From Maratus speciosus (taxonomy: Eukaryota > Arthropoda > Arachnida > Araneae > Salticidae), in the NCBI GenBank assembly GCA_963932465.1, contig OZ010792.1, positions 513,035,100-513,099,099 of the forward strand: 64,000 nucleotides of DNA, in the 5' to 3' direction. Positions 57,501 through 60,340 of the stretch are shown piece after piece. The notes beneath the pieces are model-generated. The model had not been told where the DNA came from. It did no database searches and saw nothing but the letters and a program-made list of their open reading frames with translations. The translations under genes and the position numbers were made by a program. The first letter of the stretch is position 1. Each line of letters begins with the position of its first letter.

Positions 57501-60014
57501 ACGCAGAAAAGGGGTTTTCATGCCAAGAAAAATTCCAAGATGGCGGCCGTGGGAACGTATGACATCTGTTCAGATTTTTATTTTGACATTTTATTTGTAT
57601 TTTTATTAATGTTATACTAATTTATTTGTTCTTTCGTTATTTTTTTTTTTAAAAAAGGTTAATTTTTATAATTTGGCGAAATTGGTCGACAGGATAACTA
57701 AGTAATACCGCTTTATCATATTTAATTTTCTCTTTTTCTACCACAATTATCACTTGGTTATGAAGGCACCATTAAGAATATCTGAAGTACTTTTGATATT
57801 CTTTCAGAAATTTGGAATTTTCAAAAATCCTGCTTAGTCCCGGTCTCGACAATGCCAGATTTTTGAGGTTATACTGTATATAGTGCTCATTCACACAAGG
57901 AAGAAAAAGGGCAGGGCATAACTCGCTGAAAAGGGCACTACTGAAAGCAGGAAAATGGTACAGTAGAAGATCTTTATAACGCAAGGTTGTGCGTTATATA
58001 GAATTTTGCGTTATATGGATCACATCATTAAATTCACCTTGTAAACATGGCCAAATATGTCTGAAACACATCAAAATACATTACAATATCTTTATACTGC
58101 ATTCCTTGTTACCAAGACTTATCCACATTATAAATTTTTGCACAATATAGGTCGGACATTGTTATATTTACTTGATAAACATGATTCAAATATAACTGAC
58201 ACAACCATTCCTTATATTAGAAATTTTCAAAAATATTTATTGTAATAATAGCATTTTTTTCAGTAAAAAGGTCTTAAATTAGAAGATAAAGTTGAACTAA
58301 TGTATCAAATGTAGTCCTCTAGAGAGTAGCAACATTTTACAATGTGAAAATGCAGGTGCTTTTTAACTGCAAAAATCATTGTTTACACCTGAGAAATTGT
58401 GCGTTATATGGAGAATTGCGTTATAAAGATGTTCTACTATTTATATTGGTTTAGTAGAAAAAAAGCATTATTTTAAGGGAAAATGTATTATTGTGTTTAG
58501 TAAGAAAAATGTCATTTTTATCAGGAACGATAAATAAAAAAACAATTTCAAATCACTTTATGAATTATTATGTAAGAAAATCCAATTAAATTTTAACAAG
58601 ATTGAATAGTTTCTTGTGTTTGTTCCTAAAAGAAATGAGAATGCGACTACAGAATTAACGACTGTTTGGCGTGATTAAAAAAAATTGTCAAATTGGCGAT
58701 TTTTTCAAATTATTTATTTACATTATTTGTTTAAATTACTTATTTACATTGGGTCTGAATATTTAAGTTAATAGAATTGGCAAATTTATCGCAGCACCAC
58801 CAAGCAGTTGTTAATTCTGCAGTTTAGCCGAAATGAGGGAGGTCTATAATTTTTACAAGCTCTTGGGCACACAGATTTAAAAATACTATGGTATGTGCAA
58901 GACTTTTCAAGGGATTAGCAGTTTACCACATTAAACGCTTTAACACAAAATTGAGAGTGGTGCTTGTCTACTGGAAAAGTAGTACTAATTTTCTTATAAT
59001 TAATCAAACCAAAACTTTCAGAGGTATTTTACAACCAAGCATAATTTTTGGGACTGCATTATAAAACAGCAGAACTATGTCAGGGCTTGAATTTCAGGGC
59101 GGGATGGTGGGATTCGCGCCCAAATTTATATACATACATATTATGTAAATATATATCCTACACATATTGTATATATACACACACATACATACATATATAT
59201 ATATATACATACGTATATATACATATATATGTGTAATATAAATATGTATATATATCACTGGCGCCCGGCTAACCGAAAAGTACCCAATTCCTATTAACCG
59301 AGATTTCCGATATACGAGGTACTAGCGGTCCAAATTAGCTCGGACAATCGAGGTTGCACTGTACGTAATTTTCTTATAATTAATCAAAATATATATTTCA
59401 AAGGTATTTTACAACTAAGCATAGTTTTGGGGAGTGCATTATAAAACAGCATAATTGTATTAGTAAATAAGCAACACTGAAAAGAAAAAAATCTGAATTA
59501 TATGCTAGCTATACTTTGGACGAACTACTGTATGCACTGGAAGTTATAATCAAAATGAATATACATAAAATATCAATATTATAAGCATATGTCATTAGAC
59601 TTTATACTTCATTGCACACATAAACAAGGAAATGACTTTTAAGAAATCGTATAAGCAACATAACTTTTTGTAACGATTAAAAATTTTTATCTTATATAAA
59701 TACTGTTTACGAAACTCAACTTTTGAAAATACATTAACAGAAGAAAAACATTTTAAAGGGATAAATAATTATTTAAACGTAAACAAATATTATTTTCTTC
59801 ACCCTATAGATTTTGCACTGAACTAGGGATTAAATAAAATTTTATTAATGTGAGAAAACAAAGTTTGAAAACGCCAAGATTCGGAAAATGAAACTATGCA
59901 TTAAATAACAAAAACTTTTGAAACGCTACGTTGTTACAGCACTTGAGAAAACAGAATGACAGAAATATTAAAATTAATTTTTAAATCGGAGCAATCACCT
60001 TTGATTCCGGCCAT
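9235..60014 (-). CDS. LEPROT: LEPROT/LEPROTL1-like (VPS55 family) membrane protein, spliced gene
   Basis: Coding sequence is the minus-strand join of 60014-59999, 42352, 25494-25420, 22230-22035 and 9348-9235: 402 nt, 133 residues. I recognise the family from MAGIKA at the start, LGCALP at residues 23-28, FSPIP at 44-48, NACHELALF at 63-71, SAFGLPIV at 79-86, [13 protein letters not shown] at 97-109 and the C-terminal Trp. Four hydrophobic segments are visible at about 7-27, 36-51, 68-88 and 101-123, as expected for Vps55. Family members are small endosome/Golgi proteins; the yeast relative Vps55 acts in late-endosome to vacuole sorting, and vertebrate LEPROT and LEPROTL1 lower surface levels of leptin and growth-hormone receptors. 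Function here is inferred from homology. The gene spans about 50.8 kb for 133 codons. The linker after the third hydrophobic segment (residues 88-96) is longer than in vertebrate proteins. Family assignment is very secure; the exon 1 to exon 3 connection is less so. Confidence 0.93.
9660..9770 (+). repeat. 36-bp minisatellite, three units
   Basis: Three units of 36 bp, each containing AAGATGTCAAATGCAAAT(A/G)TTGG, sit in intron 4. They keep an open frame on the plus strand (repeat peptide like [11 protein letters not shown]), but that frame is antisense to the host gene and has no other support, so I treat it as a minisatellite. Confidence 0.8.
9821..11449. mobile_element. Transposon with ATGAG..TTTCAAAACTC inverted ends
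   Basis: The left end (9821-9871, containing TTTCAAAACTCACCTTATCC) matches the reverse complement of the right end (11399-11449, GGATAAGGCGAGTTTTGAAA). Subterminal phrases such as AGTTTTGTTGCCAAC recur at both sides (10030, 10062, 11250). No transposase is recognised. Length about 1.6 kb. Confidence 0.6.
11450..11897. other. AT-rich intron DNA
   Basis: It starts with TATATAAAAATGCAAATTTGTCTGTCTGTCTG, a phrase common beside arthropod transposons. A GGCCGGCC palindrome lies at 11872-11879. Nothing else is recognised. Confidence 0.4.
11898..13195 (+). repeat. 31-bp satellite array (TTTCGTCAAAAGATCGCGAAA type)
   Basis: About 42 units follow CCGCAAATTTCGTCAAAAGA then TCGCGAAAnAA, with a clear 31-bp spacing (for example 12265 to 12296). 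Each unit has a TTTCG/CGAAA inverted core and a TCGCGA palindrome. Variant units replace AGATCGCG with a GGGGCG form. Long open frames such as 12005-12418 arise because few stop triplets occur in the unit. It lies in LEPROT intron 4. Confidence 0.95.
13196..13939. other. Intron DNA with dispersed-repeat fragments
   Basis: No gene. The phrase AATCTGCAACGCC..TCTCGAACTTTCTGCTACCGG (13880-13926) resembles one at 63668-63712, so a dispersed repeat fragment is likely. Confidence 0.4.
13940..14442. mobile_element. Probable MITE with CAGCG termini and GGACCAGT inverted repeats
   Basis: The left end CAGCGTTCGAAATCCTTGG and right end CTACCGCTG are short inverted ends. Inside, GGTCCGCTGGTCC, GTGGTCCGAAGGACCAGT and TTTACTGGTCCTTGAGACCAGT form local hairpins. 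CCTAT flanks both ends (13935-13939 and 14443-14447), which may be a short TSD remnant. Confidence 0.5.
14710..14785 (+). pseudogene. tRNA-derived SINE or tRNA pseudogene fragment
   Basis: An A-box-like ATCAGTAGGTAGAG (14721) and B-box-like GGGTTGAACTCC (14761) are spaced as in a tRNA promoter. The cloverleaf is not intact, so this is a SINE head or tRNA pseudogene and not a working tRNA. Confidence 0.55.
14791..15356. other. AT-rich intron DNA
   Basis: Short microsatellites (TATATATA at 14968 and 15068). No gene seen. Confidence 0.45.
17013..17295. repeat. Hairpin MITE (17074-17242) between 53-bp direct repeats
   Basis: The hairpin ends are CCAGTTTGGCCTCCA and TGGAGGCCAAACTGG, with matching AAATTCACAC/GTGTGAATTT inside. 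It is bracketed by two direct copies of a 53-bp phrase (17013-17065 and 17243-17295) differing at 4 positions. A 53-bp duplication is far longer than normal DNA-transposon target duplications. Confidence 0.8.
17771..17805. repeat. Poly(T) tract
   Basis: An uninterrupted T run of about 35 bp. It could be the reversed poly(A) tail of a retrotransposed fragment, but no recognisable element adjoins it. Confidence 0.85.
18125..18794 (-). pseudogene. Decayed Tc1-like transposase
   Basis: Minus-strand fragments in at least two frames. The N-terminal part (18794-18552) carries a helix-turn-helix region with the pattern [35 protein letters not shown]. Further on, translations like [17 protein letters not shown] and [16 protein letters not shown] match the Tc1 region before the first catalytic Asp. 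Frames shift and the C-terminal catalytic part is not continuous, so it is inactive. It lies inside the hAT element at 15944-19892. Confidence 0.75.
18799..18918. repeat. 36-37 bp tandem repeat, 3.3 units
   Basis: The phrase GACTTCAAATCACCCAC followed by (A/G)TGCAATCCTTGAAATTA repeats about three times at 36-37 bp spacing, next to the Tc1 remnant. It may be part of the Tc1 terminal region. Confidence 0.85.
20050..20272. mobile_element. Hairpin plus Tigger-like end fragment
   Basis: TGGCTTCCATTATTATGAAA and its partner TTTCATAATAATGGAAGCC (around 20056 and 20185) form an imperfect hairpin. Adjacent AAACTCGGTTAAGCAGGACT..GGGACTCTACTGTA (20228-20271) is a Tigger-type end in reverse. Confidence 0.5.
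20594..21946. mobile_element. MITE with GGGGAAGACGGGGTACAATG termini
   Basis: The left end GGGGAAGACGGGGTACAATG and right end CATTGTACACCGTCTTCCCC are inverted repeats flanked by TA. The motif GGGGTACAATGAAACA recurs at 20603, 20943, 20969 and 21745, and in reverse near 21700, 21723 and 21921. Poly(A/T) runs lie at 21403-21437 and 21566-21580. No coding frame. Confidence 0.8.
22035..22230 (-). CDS. LEPROT: LEPROT coding exon 4 (second and third hydrophobic segments)
   Basis: The 196-nt minus-strand exon has acceptor CCCTTTTAG before 22230 and donor GTAAGT at 22034-22029. One base completes Asn31 and 65 codons follow, ending in phase 0. Family signatures in order are [42 protein letters not shown], then DAPRAASV. 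The second and third membrane segments lie here, separated by a charged loop ([11 protein letters not shown]). The tail after LPIVLA is several residues longer than in vertebrate LEPROT or LEPROTL1, where the WGAC motif follows sooner. Confidence 0.97.
22231..22747. other. Intron 3 DNA
   Basis: AT-rich, no recognised element. Confidence 0.5.
23236..24670. mobile_element. hAT MITE with GGCCGAATATTCGGCC subterminal repeats, 8-bp TSD ctaatttc
   Basis: Ends TAGGGATGTAACGAATA and TATTCGTTACATCCCTA are perfect inverted repeats, flanked by CTAATTTC on both sides (23228-23235 and 24671-24678). Both subterminal zones are crowded with CCGAATATTCGG-type palindromes. Length 1435 bp, no transposase. It contains another MITE at 23810-24304. 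Related to the element at 37749-39283. Confidence 0.92.
23810..24304. mobile_element. CAGTAGAAGATCTTTATAACGC MITE, copy 1
   Basis: The left end CAGTAGAAGATCTTTATAAC and right end GTTATAAAGATCTTTTACTG are inverted repeats. Repeated GCGTTAT(A)TGGA phrases lie inside both ends. It shares its whole length with 57961-58439. TA before the left end points to the Tigger/pogo class. Confidence 0.85.
24724..25419. other. Intron 3 DNA, nothing recognised
   Basis: AT-rich non-coding sequence between the mariner and exon 3. Confidence 0.5.
25420..25494 (-). CDS. LEPROT: LEPROT coding exon 3 (first hydrophobic segment)
   Basis: The 75-nt minus-strand exon has acceptor TTTTTTAG at 25500-25495 and donor GTAAGT at 25419-25414. 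Its first base T finishes a codon, 24 codons follow, and it ends with AA of an Asn codon. The product runs from [12 protein letters not shown] to LGCALPQF and covers the first membrane segment. It aligns without gaps to LEPROTL1 (SFGGAIGL to LGCALP). Intron 3 downstream is the shortest of the gene (3.2 kb). Confidence 0.95.
25700..26093. mobile_element. Short MITE with TAGTGT(A/T)GACTCTA ends
   Basis: TAGTGTAGACTCTA at the left matches the reverse complement of TAGAGTCAACACTA at the right. The interior has repeated CCCTTTTT..GAATAGTGTT phrases (about 30-bp spacing) and paired CTTAAGCCCTTCTG copies. No clear TSD. Confidence 0.55.
26489..27619. mobile_element. Unclassified DNA transposon, 8-bp TSD aaaactac, GG(CTA)AGATG ends (copy 1)
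   Basis: The left end GGCTAAGATGTGTTATTATC and right end GATAATAACACATCTGTTCC are inverted repeats that extend inward through CCTCCGTCCG and a CATGTTGG/CAAGATGG pair. The 8-bp flank AAAACTAC is repeated (26481-26488 and 27620-27627). Inside, two forward and two reversed copies of TGTTAGGCTTAACGAAAA (27352-27515) make hairpins. A 131-codon minus-strand frame (26995-26600) and an overlapping plus frame (26460-26768) match no family I know. Its relative is at 56810-57572. Confidence 0.8.
27808..28887. mobile_element. hAT MITE, 8-bp TSD atctaggc (copy 1)
   Basis: Flanking duplication ATCTAGGC occurs at 27800-27807 and 28888-28895. The ends CAGGGACTGTGAATCTATGG and AAAAGGTTCGCAGATGCTG are imperfect inverted repeats of the kind seen in Charlie-like hATs. 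The interior matches 55088-56185 along its length. An extra partial repeat of the GGCACGCAGGAGATTATTT phrase lies near the left end. No coding potential. Confidence 0.88.
28888..29692. other. Intron 2 DNA
   Basis: AT-rich sequence with short ATATATTGAATT repeats (29345-29400). No element assigned. Confidence 0.45.
29693..29910 (+). repeat. CAGGGCTTGAATTTCAGG element end joined to three satellite units
   Basis: CAGGGCTTGAATTTCAGGAC then GGGATGGCGGGATTTGCG also occurs at 59084. Here it runs into about three units of the 31-bp satellite (AATTTCGTCAAAAGATCGCA and variants) at 29815-29910. This places satellite units next to a dispersed-element end. Confidence 0.75.
30090..30735 (-). pseudogene. 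Decayed mariner transposase
   Basis: The minus-strand start at 30735 gives [20 protein letters not shown] then [15 protein letters not shown] stop follows soon after, then frames with [20 protein letters not shown] and [20 protein letters not shown], which are mariner signatures around the catalytic core. Frameshifts and stops break it at several points and the central part is short, so it is inactive. The sequence up to about 30900 on the same strand (TACGGGGACTTTTCGAAAAG) resembles a mariner leader. Confidence 0.85.
31031..32203. repeat. Direct duplication, copy 1 (partner 37039-38203)
   Basis: Same sequence as 37039-38203 with only scattered substitutions and small indels (for example 8 bp near 31770). 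It begins with CCCCTGGCACCCCCCTAG and ends at CCTAATGATAAA. It includes the left 463 bp of the hAT MITE that is complete in copy 2, together with the flanking ATACAAAC, so the duplication is younger than that insertion. Confidence 0.93.
32219..37044. mobile_element. Probable hAT element with CAGGGGCG ends between the two duplicate copies
   Basis: The left end CAGGGGCGTATTTAAGCAGA and right end CAGTAGCTTCGCCCCTG share CAGGGGCG/CGCCCCTG plus an internal GGGGGGCG/CGCCCCCC. No 8-bp TSD is seen, because the right end abuts the second duplicate copy. A decayed DUF4371-type transposase lies inside on the minus strand. At 34130-34200 two ATTGGCTGTT boxes occur. Confidence 0.55.
34400..36830 (-). pseudogene. 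Decayed hAT transposase of the ZMYM1/DUF4371 type
   Basis: The minus-strand translation around 35480-35150 gives MSGEFS, then [37 protein letters not shown], and further [15 protein letters not shown]. This is the order seen in ZMYM1-like DUF4371 proteins (SYDGAANMSG, CxAHxLNL, RWxAR). Stops and frameshifts are frequent, so it is a pseudogene. Exact limits cannot be set. Confidence 0.6.
37039..38203. repeat. Direct duplication, copy 2 (partner 31031-32203)
   Basis: Near-identical to 31031-32203 at an offset of about 6.0 kb. After CCTAATGATAAA this copy continues into the rest of the hAT MITE, while copy 1 switches to other sequence, so copy 2 is the original. Confidence 0.93.
37749..39283. 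mobile_element. hAT MITE, 8-bp TSD atacaaac
   Basis: Ends TAGGGATGGGACGAATA and TATTCGTCCCATCCCTA are perfect inverted repeats. ATACAAAC is duplicated at 37741-37748 and 39284-39291. Subterminal TTGGCCGAATA and ATTCGGCCGAA palindromes link it to 23236-24670, with different interiors. Length 1535 bp, no transposase. Confidence 0.93.
39292..39784. other. Intron 2 DNA
   Basis: AT-rich, nothing recognised. Confidence 0.45.
39785..40745 (+). repeat. Three degenerate ~330-bp tandem units
   Basis: Each unit carries an ACCGATTT(T/G/C)nATGTGA phrase, a GACCAAGTTCGTTGGCCAGC phrase (39919, 40220, weaker at 40535) and CATCTTGTTTCAAAATGGC(A/G)GCC. A 50-bp phrase with TTCATTCATATTCAG(C/T)ATTG then ACAAAAACTAGTATTGAATC occurs in the first unit (39866) and again at the end (40703). 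No coding frame. Confidence 0.75.
40800..42186. mobile_element. hAT MITE with CAGGGTTCGT ends, 8-bp TSD ataagcta
   Basis: Left CAGGGTTCGTTGATAT and right ATATTTACGAACCCTG are inverted ends; ATAAGCTA is duplicated at 40792-40799 and 42187-42194. Both ends are rich in GATATATATC-type palindromes. The left ~445 bp is repeated in tandem (40800-41247 and 41248-41690, with shared TGTTATTGACTGTG and CGACTTTTTTAG phrases). It ends 165 bp from the one-nucleotide exon. Confidence 0.9.
42352..42352 (-). CDS. LEPROT: Apparent one-nucleotide LEPROT exon / recursive-splice point
   Basis: On the minus strand, AATCTTCAG is followed by a single C and then GTAAGTAA. The acceptor is preceded by a pyrimidine-rich tract (about 42360-42417) and a branch-like TAAT just upstream (42422-42425). 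Joining exon 1 (AAA G), this C and exon 3 (T TTA CTT) gives Lys-Ala-Leu-Leu, which restores the conserved MAGIKAL start. Splicing exon 1 directly to exon 3 is out of frame. A longer exon using the acceptor before 42435 (84 nt, 42435-42352) also leaves exon 3 out of frame, with an early TGA. The site divides a 34.5 kb intron into 17.6 and 16.9 kb. Alternatives are a missing C at the start of exon 3 in the assembly, or an alternative first exon with an in-frame ATG at 42401. Confidence 0.55.
43127..43396 (+). CDS. hAT transposase exon 1 (zinc-finger region)
   Basis: It starts with [20 protein letters not shown]. The finger begins here: [11 protein letters not shown] then [10 protein letters not shown], and [10 protein letters not shown] runs up to the donor GTAAGT at 43397. 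The last codon (ACG) is complete, so the intron is phase 0. The pattern (Trp, CxxC, then HxxxxxH across the intron) is the BED/TTF-like finger of ZNF862/KIAA1586-type hAT proteins. In the unspliced sequence the frame runs on to a stop at 43450. Confidence 0.85.
43397..45797 (+). other. hAT transposase intron with nested FFCGGCC-type repeat remnant
   Basis: The intron runs from GTAAGT to TTTTTTTTCAG, 2.4 kb. It contains a nested inverted element around 44630-45400 with TTTCGGCCGAAAA-like ends (GGAATTTCGGCATTC at left, AATGAAAGTTTCGGTCGG at right), which may have lengthened the intron after insertion. A TA microsatellite lies at 45510-45538. Confidence 0.6.
45798..47006 (+). CDS. hAT transposase exon 2, catalytic domain, to premature stop
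   Basis: It begins [14 protein letters not shown], completing the zinc finger (HxxxxxH). The first catalytic Asp is probably in MADGSTD (codon at 46146), the second in [10 protein letters not shown] (codon at 46344), followed by a [10 protein letters not shown] motif typical of hAT. The frame stays open for about 400 codons and ends at TGA 47004-47006. Reading continues in the +1 frame from about 46999, so this is a single small frameshift and not a real end. Confidence 0.88.
   Translation, partial: VKKHSMSATHYNSCKAKLAKDNPSKAPLMSAVKKMDSQLLSNMEKLFNTAYLIAKEDYAFDDFPSLCVLQQKNGIKFGNTYVNDKAAKQFVKYIAESMRSEIKEQFSSIDFFSMMADGSTDRATISSEIIYVYYLYEGDVRCTFIGLKECENECASGIKSTIETAVQEFIPDWKEKLVAVSFDGASVNMGPVSGIVKLMEDNCGDLATVHCVAHRLELALADALKCVRYVTNVEDTIKGIYSFYHNSAKRTRELKSLSEILDEKVLRPVGLHGIRWLQSRHRAVQVLIKNWHAVIIHMEQVVAAEKEKTECAKLRGYLKTLKCERFLNFLHLYEDISHILARLSETFQQKFLLLSDFFVKFESSKKRLSKMISEDAKSLQEFKNAQSFQGTEVKYKDNTVSE
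46999..47619 (+). CDS. hAT transposase C-terminal part after the frameshift (dimerisation domain)
   Basis: In the frame one base over, the sequence runs [20 protein letters not shown] to a stop at 47617-47619. It contains [20 protein letters not shown], the hAT C-terminal dimerisation signature with the catalytic Glu, then [20 protein letters not shown]. With exons 1 and 2 the total is about 690 residues, a normal hAT length. The one-base shift is the only defect I see. Confidence 0.88.
   Translation, partial: RNDSNLRLFEEDRRKLITEIIESLNKRFYNMTNETIFANLKIFDPCSLYELKEDDENKVNNQLEELINNLPHNVRKNSNKDALIEEFSDYKMWTKDKLSIPCKAAWQRLIAESKSNTSFYNIRKILEFVMVLPLSIAECERGFSQLNLIKTNTRNRLSLNLINDILLIKLYGPTLDNFNPQKAINLWYSDVTLGRVRRPDFKNLTS
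48058..48088. repeat. (ATCGT)n pentanucleotide microsatellite
   Basis: About six units of ATCGT/ATCAT just outside the hAT right end. Confidence 0.9.
48690..48765 (+). pseudogene. tRNA-derived SINE or tRNA pseudogene fragment
   Basis: The A-box-like CTGAGTGGCTAAGG (48702) and B-box-like GGCAGTTCGATACTC (48741) are in tRNA-type spacing, and a long poly(T) follows at 48790. The fold is not intact. Confidence 0.55.
48815..49689. other. AT-rich intron 1 DNA
   Basis: Short ATTATTATT runs. No element or gene recognised. Confidence 0.45.
49690..50050. repeat. Degenerate ~121-bp tandem repeat
   Basis: The phrase AAATTAGAATTAAATGAT recurs at 49763 and 49885. The phrase ATTACGTCATAAAAATT recurs with TTTACAC(A/G)TG after each, and a further ATTACGTCAT occurs at 50033. 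About three diverged units. Confidence 0.6.
50523..51011. mobile_element. Tigger/pogo-like MITE
   Basis: The left end CAGAGCAGCCTCGATTATCC and right end GGTTAATCCAGGTTCTACTA are inverted repeats flanked by TA. Internal AATCTCGGTTAATAG and AGCTCGGTTAATCC phrases are typical of Tigger ends. 489 bp, non-coding. Confidence 0.75.
51012..52142. other. Intron 1 DNA with two ACTAGCGGGCTTCG copies
   Basis: ACTAGCGGGCTTCG occurs at about 51310 and 51510, each after GATAG(G/A)(A/C). These hairpin-like phrases often mark small dispersed repeats, but no boundary can be set. No gene. Confidence 0.4.
52143..53290. repeat. 1.15-kb near-perfect inverted repeat (foldback palindrome)
   Basis: The left arm from TATCAATGCAAAAACCC (52143) is the reverse complement of the right arm ending GGGTTTTTGCATTGATA (53290). 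The arms are about 555 bp, with only a few differences seen (for example GACGCCTTG against GACACCTTG), around a loop of about 40 nt near 52699-52738. No coding frame. It lies in intron 1 and would be part of the LEPROT pre-mRNA. Confidence 0.95.
53291..54348. other. AT-rich intron 1 DNA
   Basis: No recognised repeat or gene. Confidence 0.45.
54349..54719. mobile_element. MITE with CCATATATACTCGCGTATAA ends
   Basis: Left CCATATATACTCGCGTATAA and right GTCGACTTATATGG are inverted ends with TA on both sides. GGTCGACTTATACACG-type phrases occur three times (54411, 54640, 54695). 371 bp, non-coding. Confidence 0.75.
55088..56185. mobile_element. hAT MITE (copy 2 of the 27808-28887 family)
   Basis: The ends CAAGGATGGCAAACCTATGG and AAGGTTCGCCGACCTTG are inverted. 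The flanks ACCTAGAT (55080-55087) and GCCTAGAT (56186-56193) agree at 7 of 8 bases, a slightly decayed 8-bp TSD. The interior aligns with 27808-28887. A G run lies at 55870-55880. Confidence 0.85.
56186..56809. other. Intron 1 DNA
   Basis: No clear element. Open frames here carry no recognisable domain. Confidence 0.4.
56810..57572. mobile_element. Unclassified DNA transposon, 8-bp TSD gattttta (copy 2 of the AGATG family)
   Basis: The left end GGCTTAGATGCCTTATGTTC and right end GGGAACGTATGACATCTGTT are inverted repeats. GATTTTTA is duplicated at 56802-56809 and 57573-57580. Both ends match 26489-27619, especially GGCAGAAAAGGGGTTTTCA..CCAAGATGGCGG near the right, while the interior differs. 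Confidence 0.78.
57961..58439. mobile_element. CAGTAGAAGATCTTTATAACGC MITE, copy 2
   Basis: Same ends and interior as 23810-24304, with a small deletion near the left end. TA precedes it. A free copy, not nested in a hAT. Confidence 0.85.
58440..59083. other. Intron 1 DNA
   Basis: AT-rich. The phrase TTTTCTTATAATTAATCAAA..TTTACAA(C/T)(C/T)AAGCATA occurs at 58990 and 59371, an approximately 380-bp-apart direct repeat flanking the next entry. Confidence 0.5.
59084..59365. repeat. Element-end fragment, TATA/TACA microsatellite and Tigger end
   Basis: CAGGGCTTGAATTTCAGGGC (also at 29693) leads into a TA/TACA microsatellite (59127-59255). Then a Tigger-type right end follows, TAACCGAGATTTCCGATATACG through AATCGAGGTTGCACTGTA (59300-59360). 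Confidence 0.65.
59999..60014 (-). CDS. LEPROT: LEPROT coding exon 1 (MAGIK + 1 nt)
   Basis: On the minus strand ATG GCC GGA ATC AAA G is followed by the donor GTGATT at 59998. MAGIK equals the N-terminus of LEPROTL1 and nearly that of LEPROT (MAGVK). The exon ends one base into a codon, which must encode the conserved Ala6. The start context is ATC-ATG-G. The donor is acceptable but not strong. The next well-defined exon (25420-25494) starts with the third base of a codon, so exactly one more base is needed between them; see the one-nucleotide exon at 42352. An unrelated alternative first exon cannot be excluded, but a chance match to five conserved residues at the right distance from an open donor is unlikely. 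Confidence 0.8.
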
Positions 60015-60340
60015 GATTCCAGTAAAATAATTTATAATAAACAACTTCGCTTATTGTTAAATGTTCAAATCACGTACAGTTTCATTTAATCATTGTAAAC
60101 AAAAACAGAAAATTGACACAGTTTCACAGATACAACATAAAAATGTTAAGGATTGTTTTTATGCAAAGCGCCCCCGCTTAGCAGTTAGAGAAATCATCAT
60201 CATGAGATCTAAAATGATTTCTTTGGTTTATAGGGCATTTTGATATGACGTAAAAAAGGTAGAACACAAATTCTGCCAACTGCGCACTCGACTGCACATA
60301 TTCTTGGCATCTTTTGACTGAATTCAGGCTTACCATATTG
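60015..60340 (-). promoter_or_regulatory. Possible 5' UTR and promoter of LEPROT
   Basis: This is the sequence just upstream of the ATG. On the minus strand it has a CTATAAA box near 60233-60227 and a TGACGTAA-type (CRE-like) site near 60245-60252. A short GC-rich patch lies at 60168-60176. No second upstream exon is evident. These are weak motifs in AT-rich DNA, so the call rests mainly on position. Confidence 0.25.

Noticed and set aside
59048..59236. 62-codon frame rich in Tyr, Ile and Thr
   Set aside because: It is translation of the TA/TACA microsatellite.
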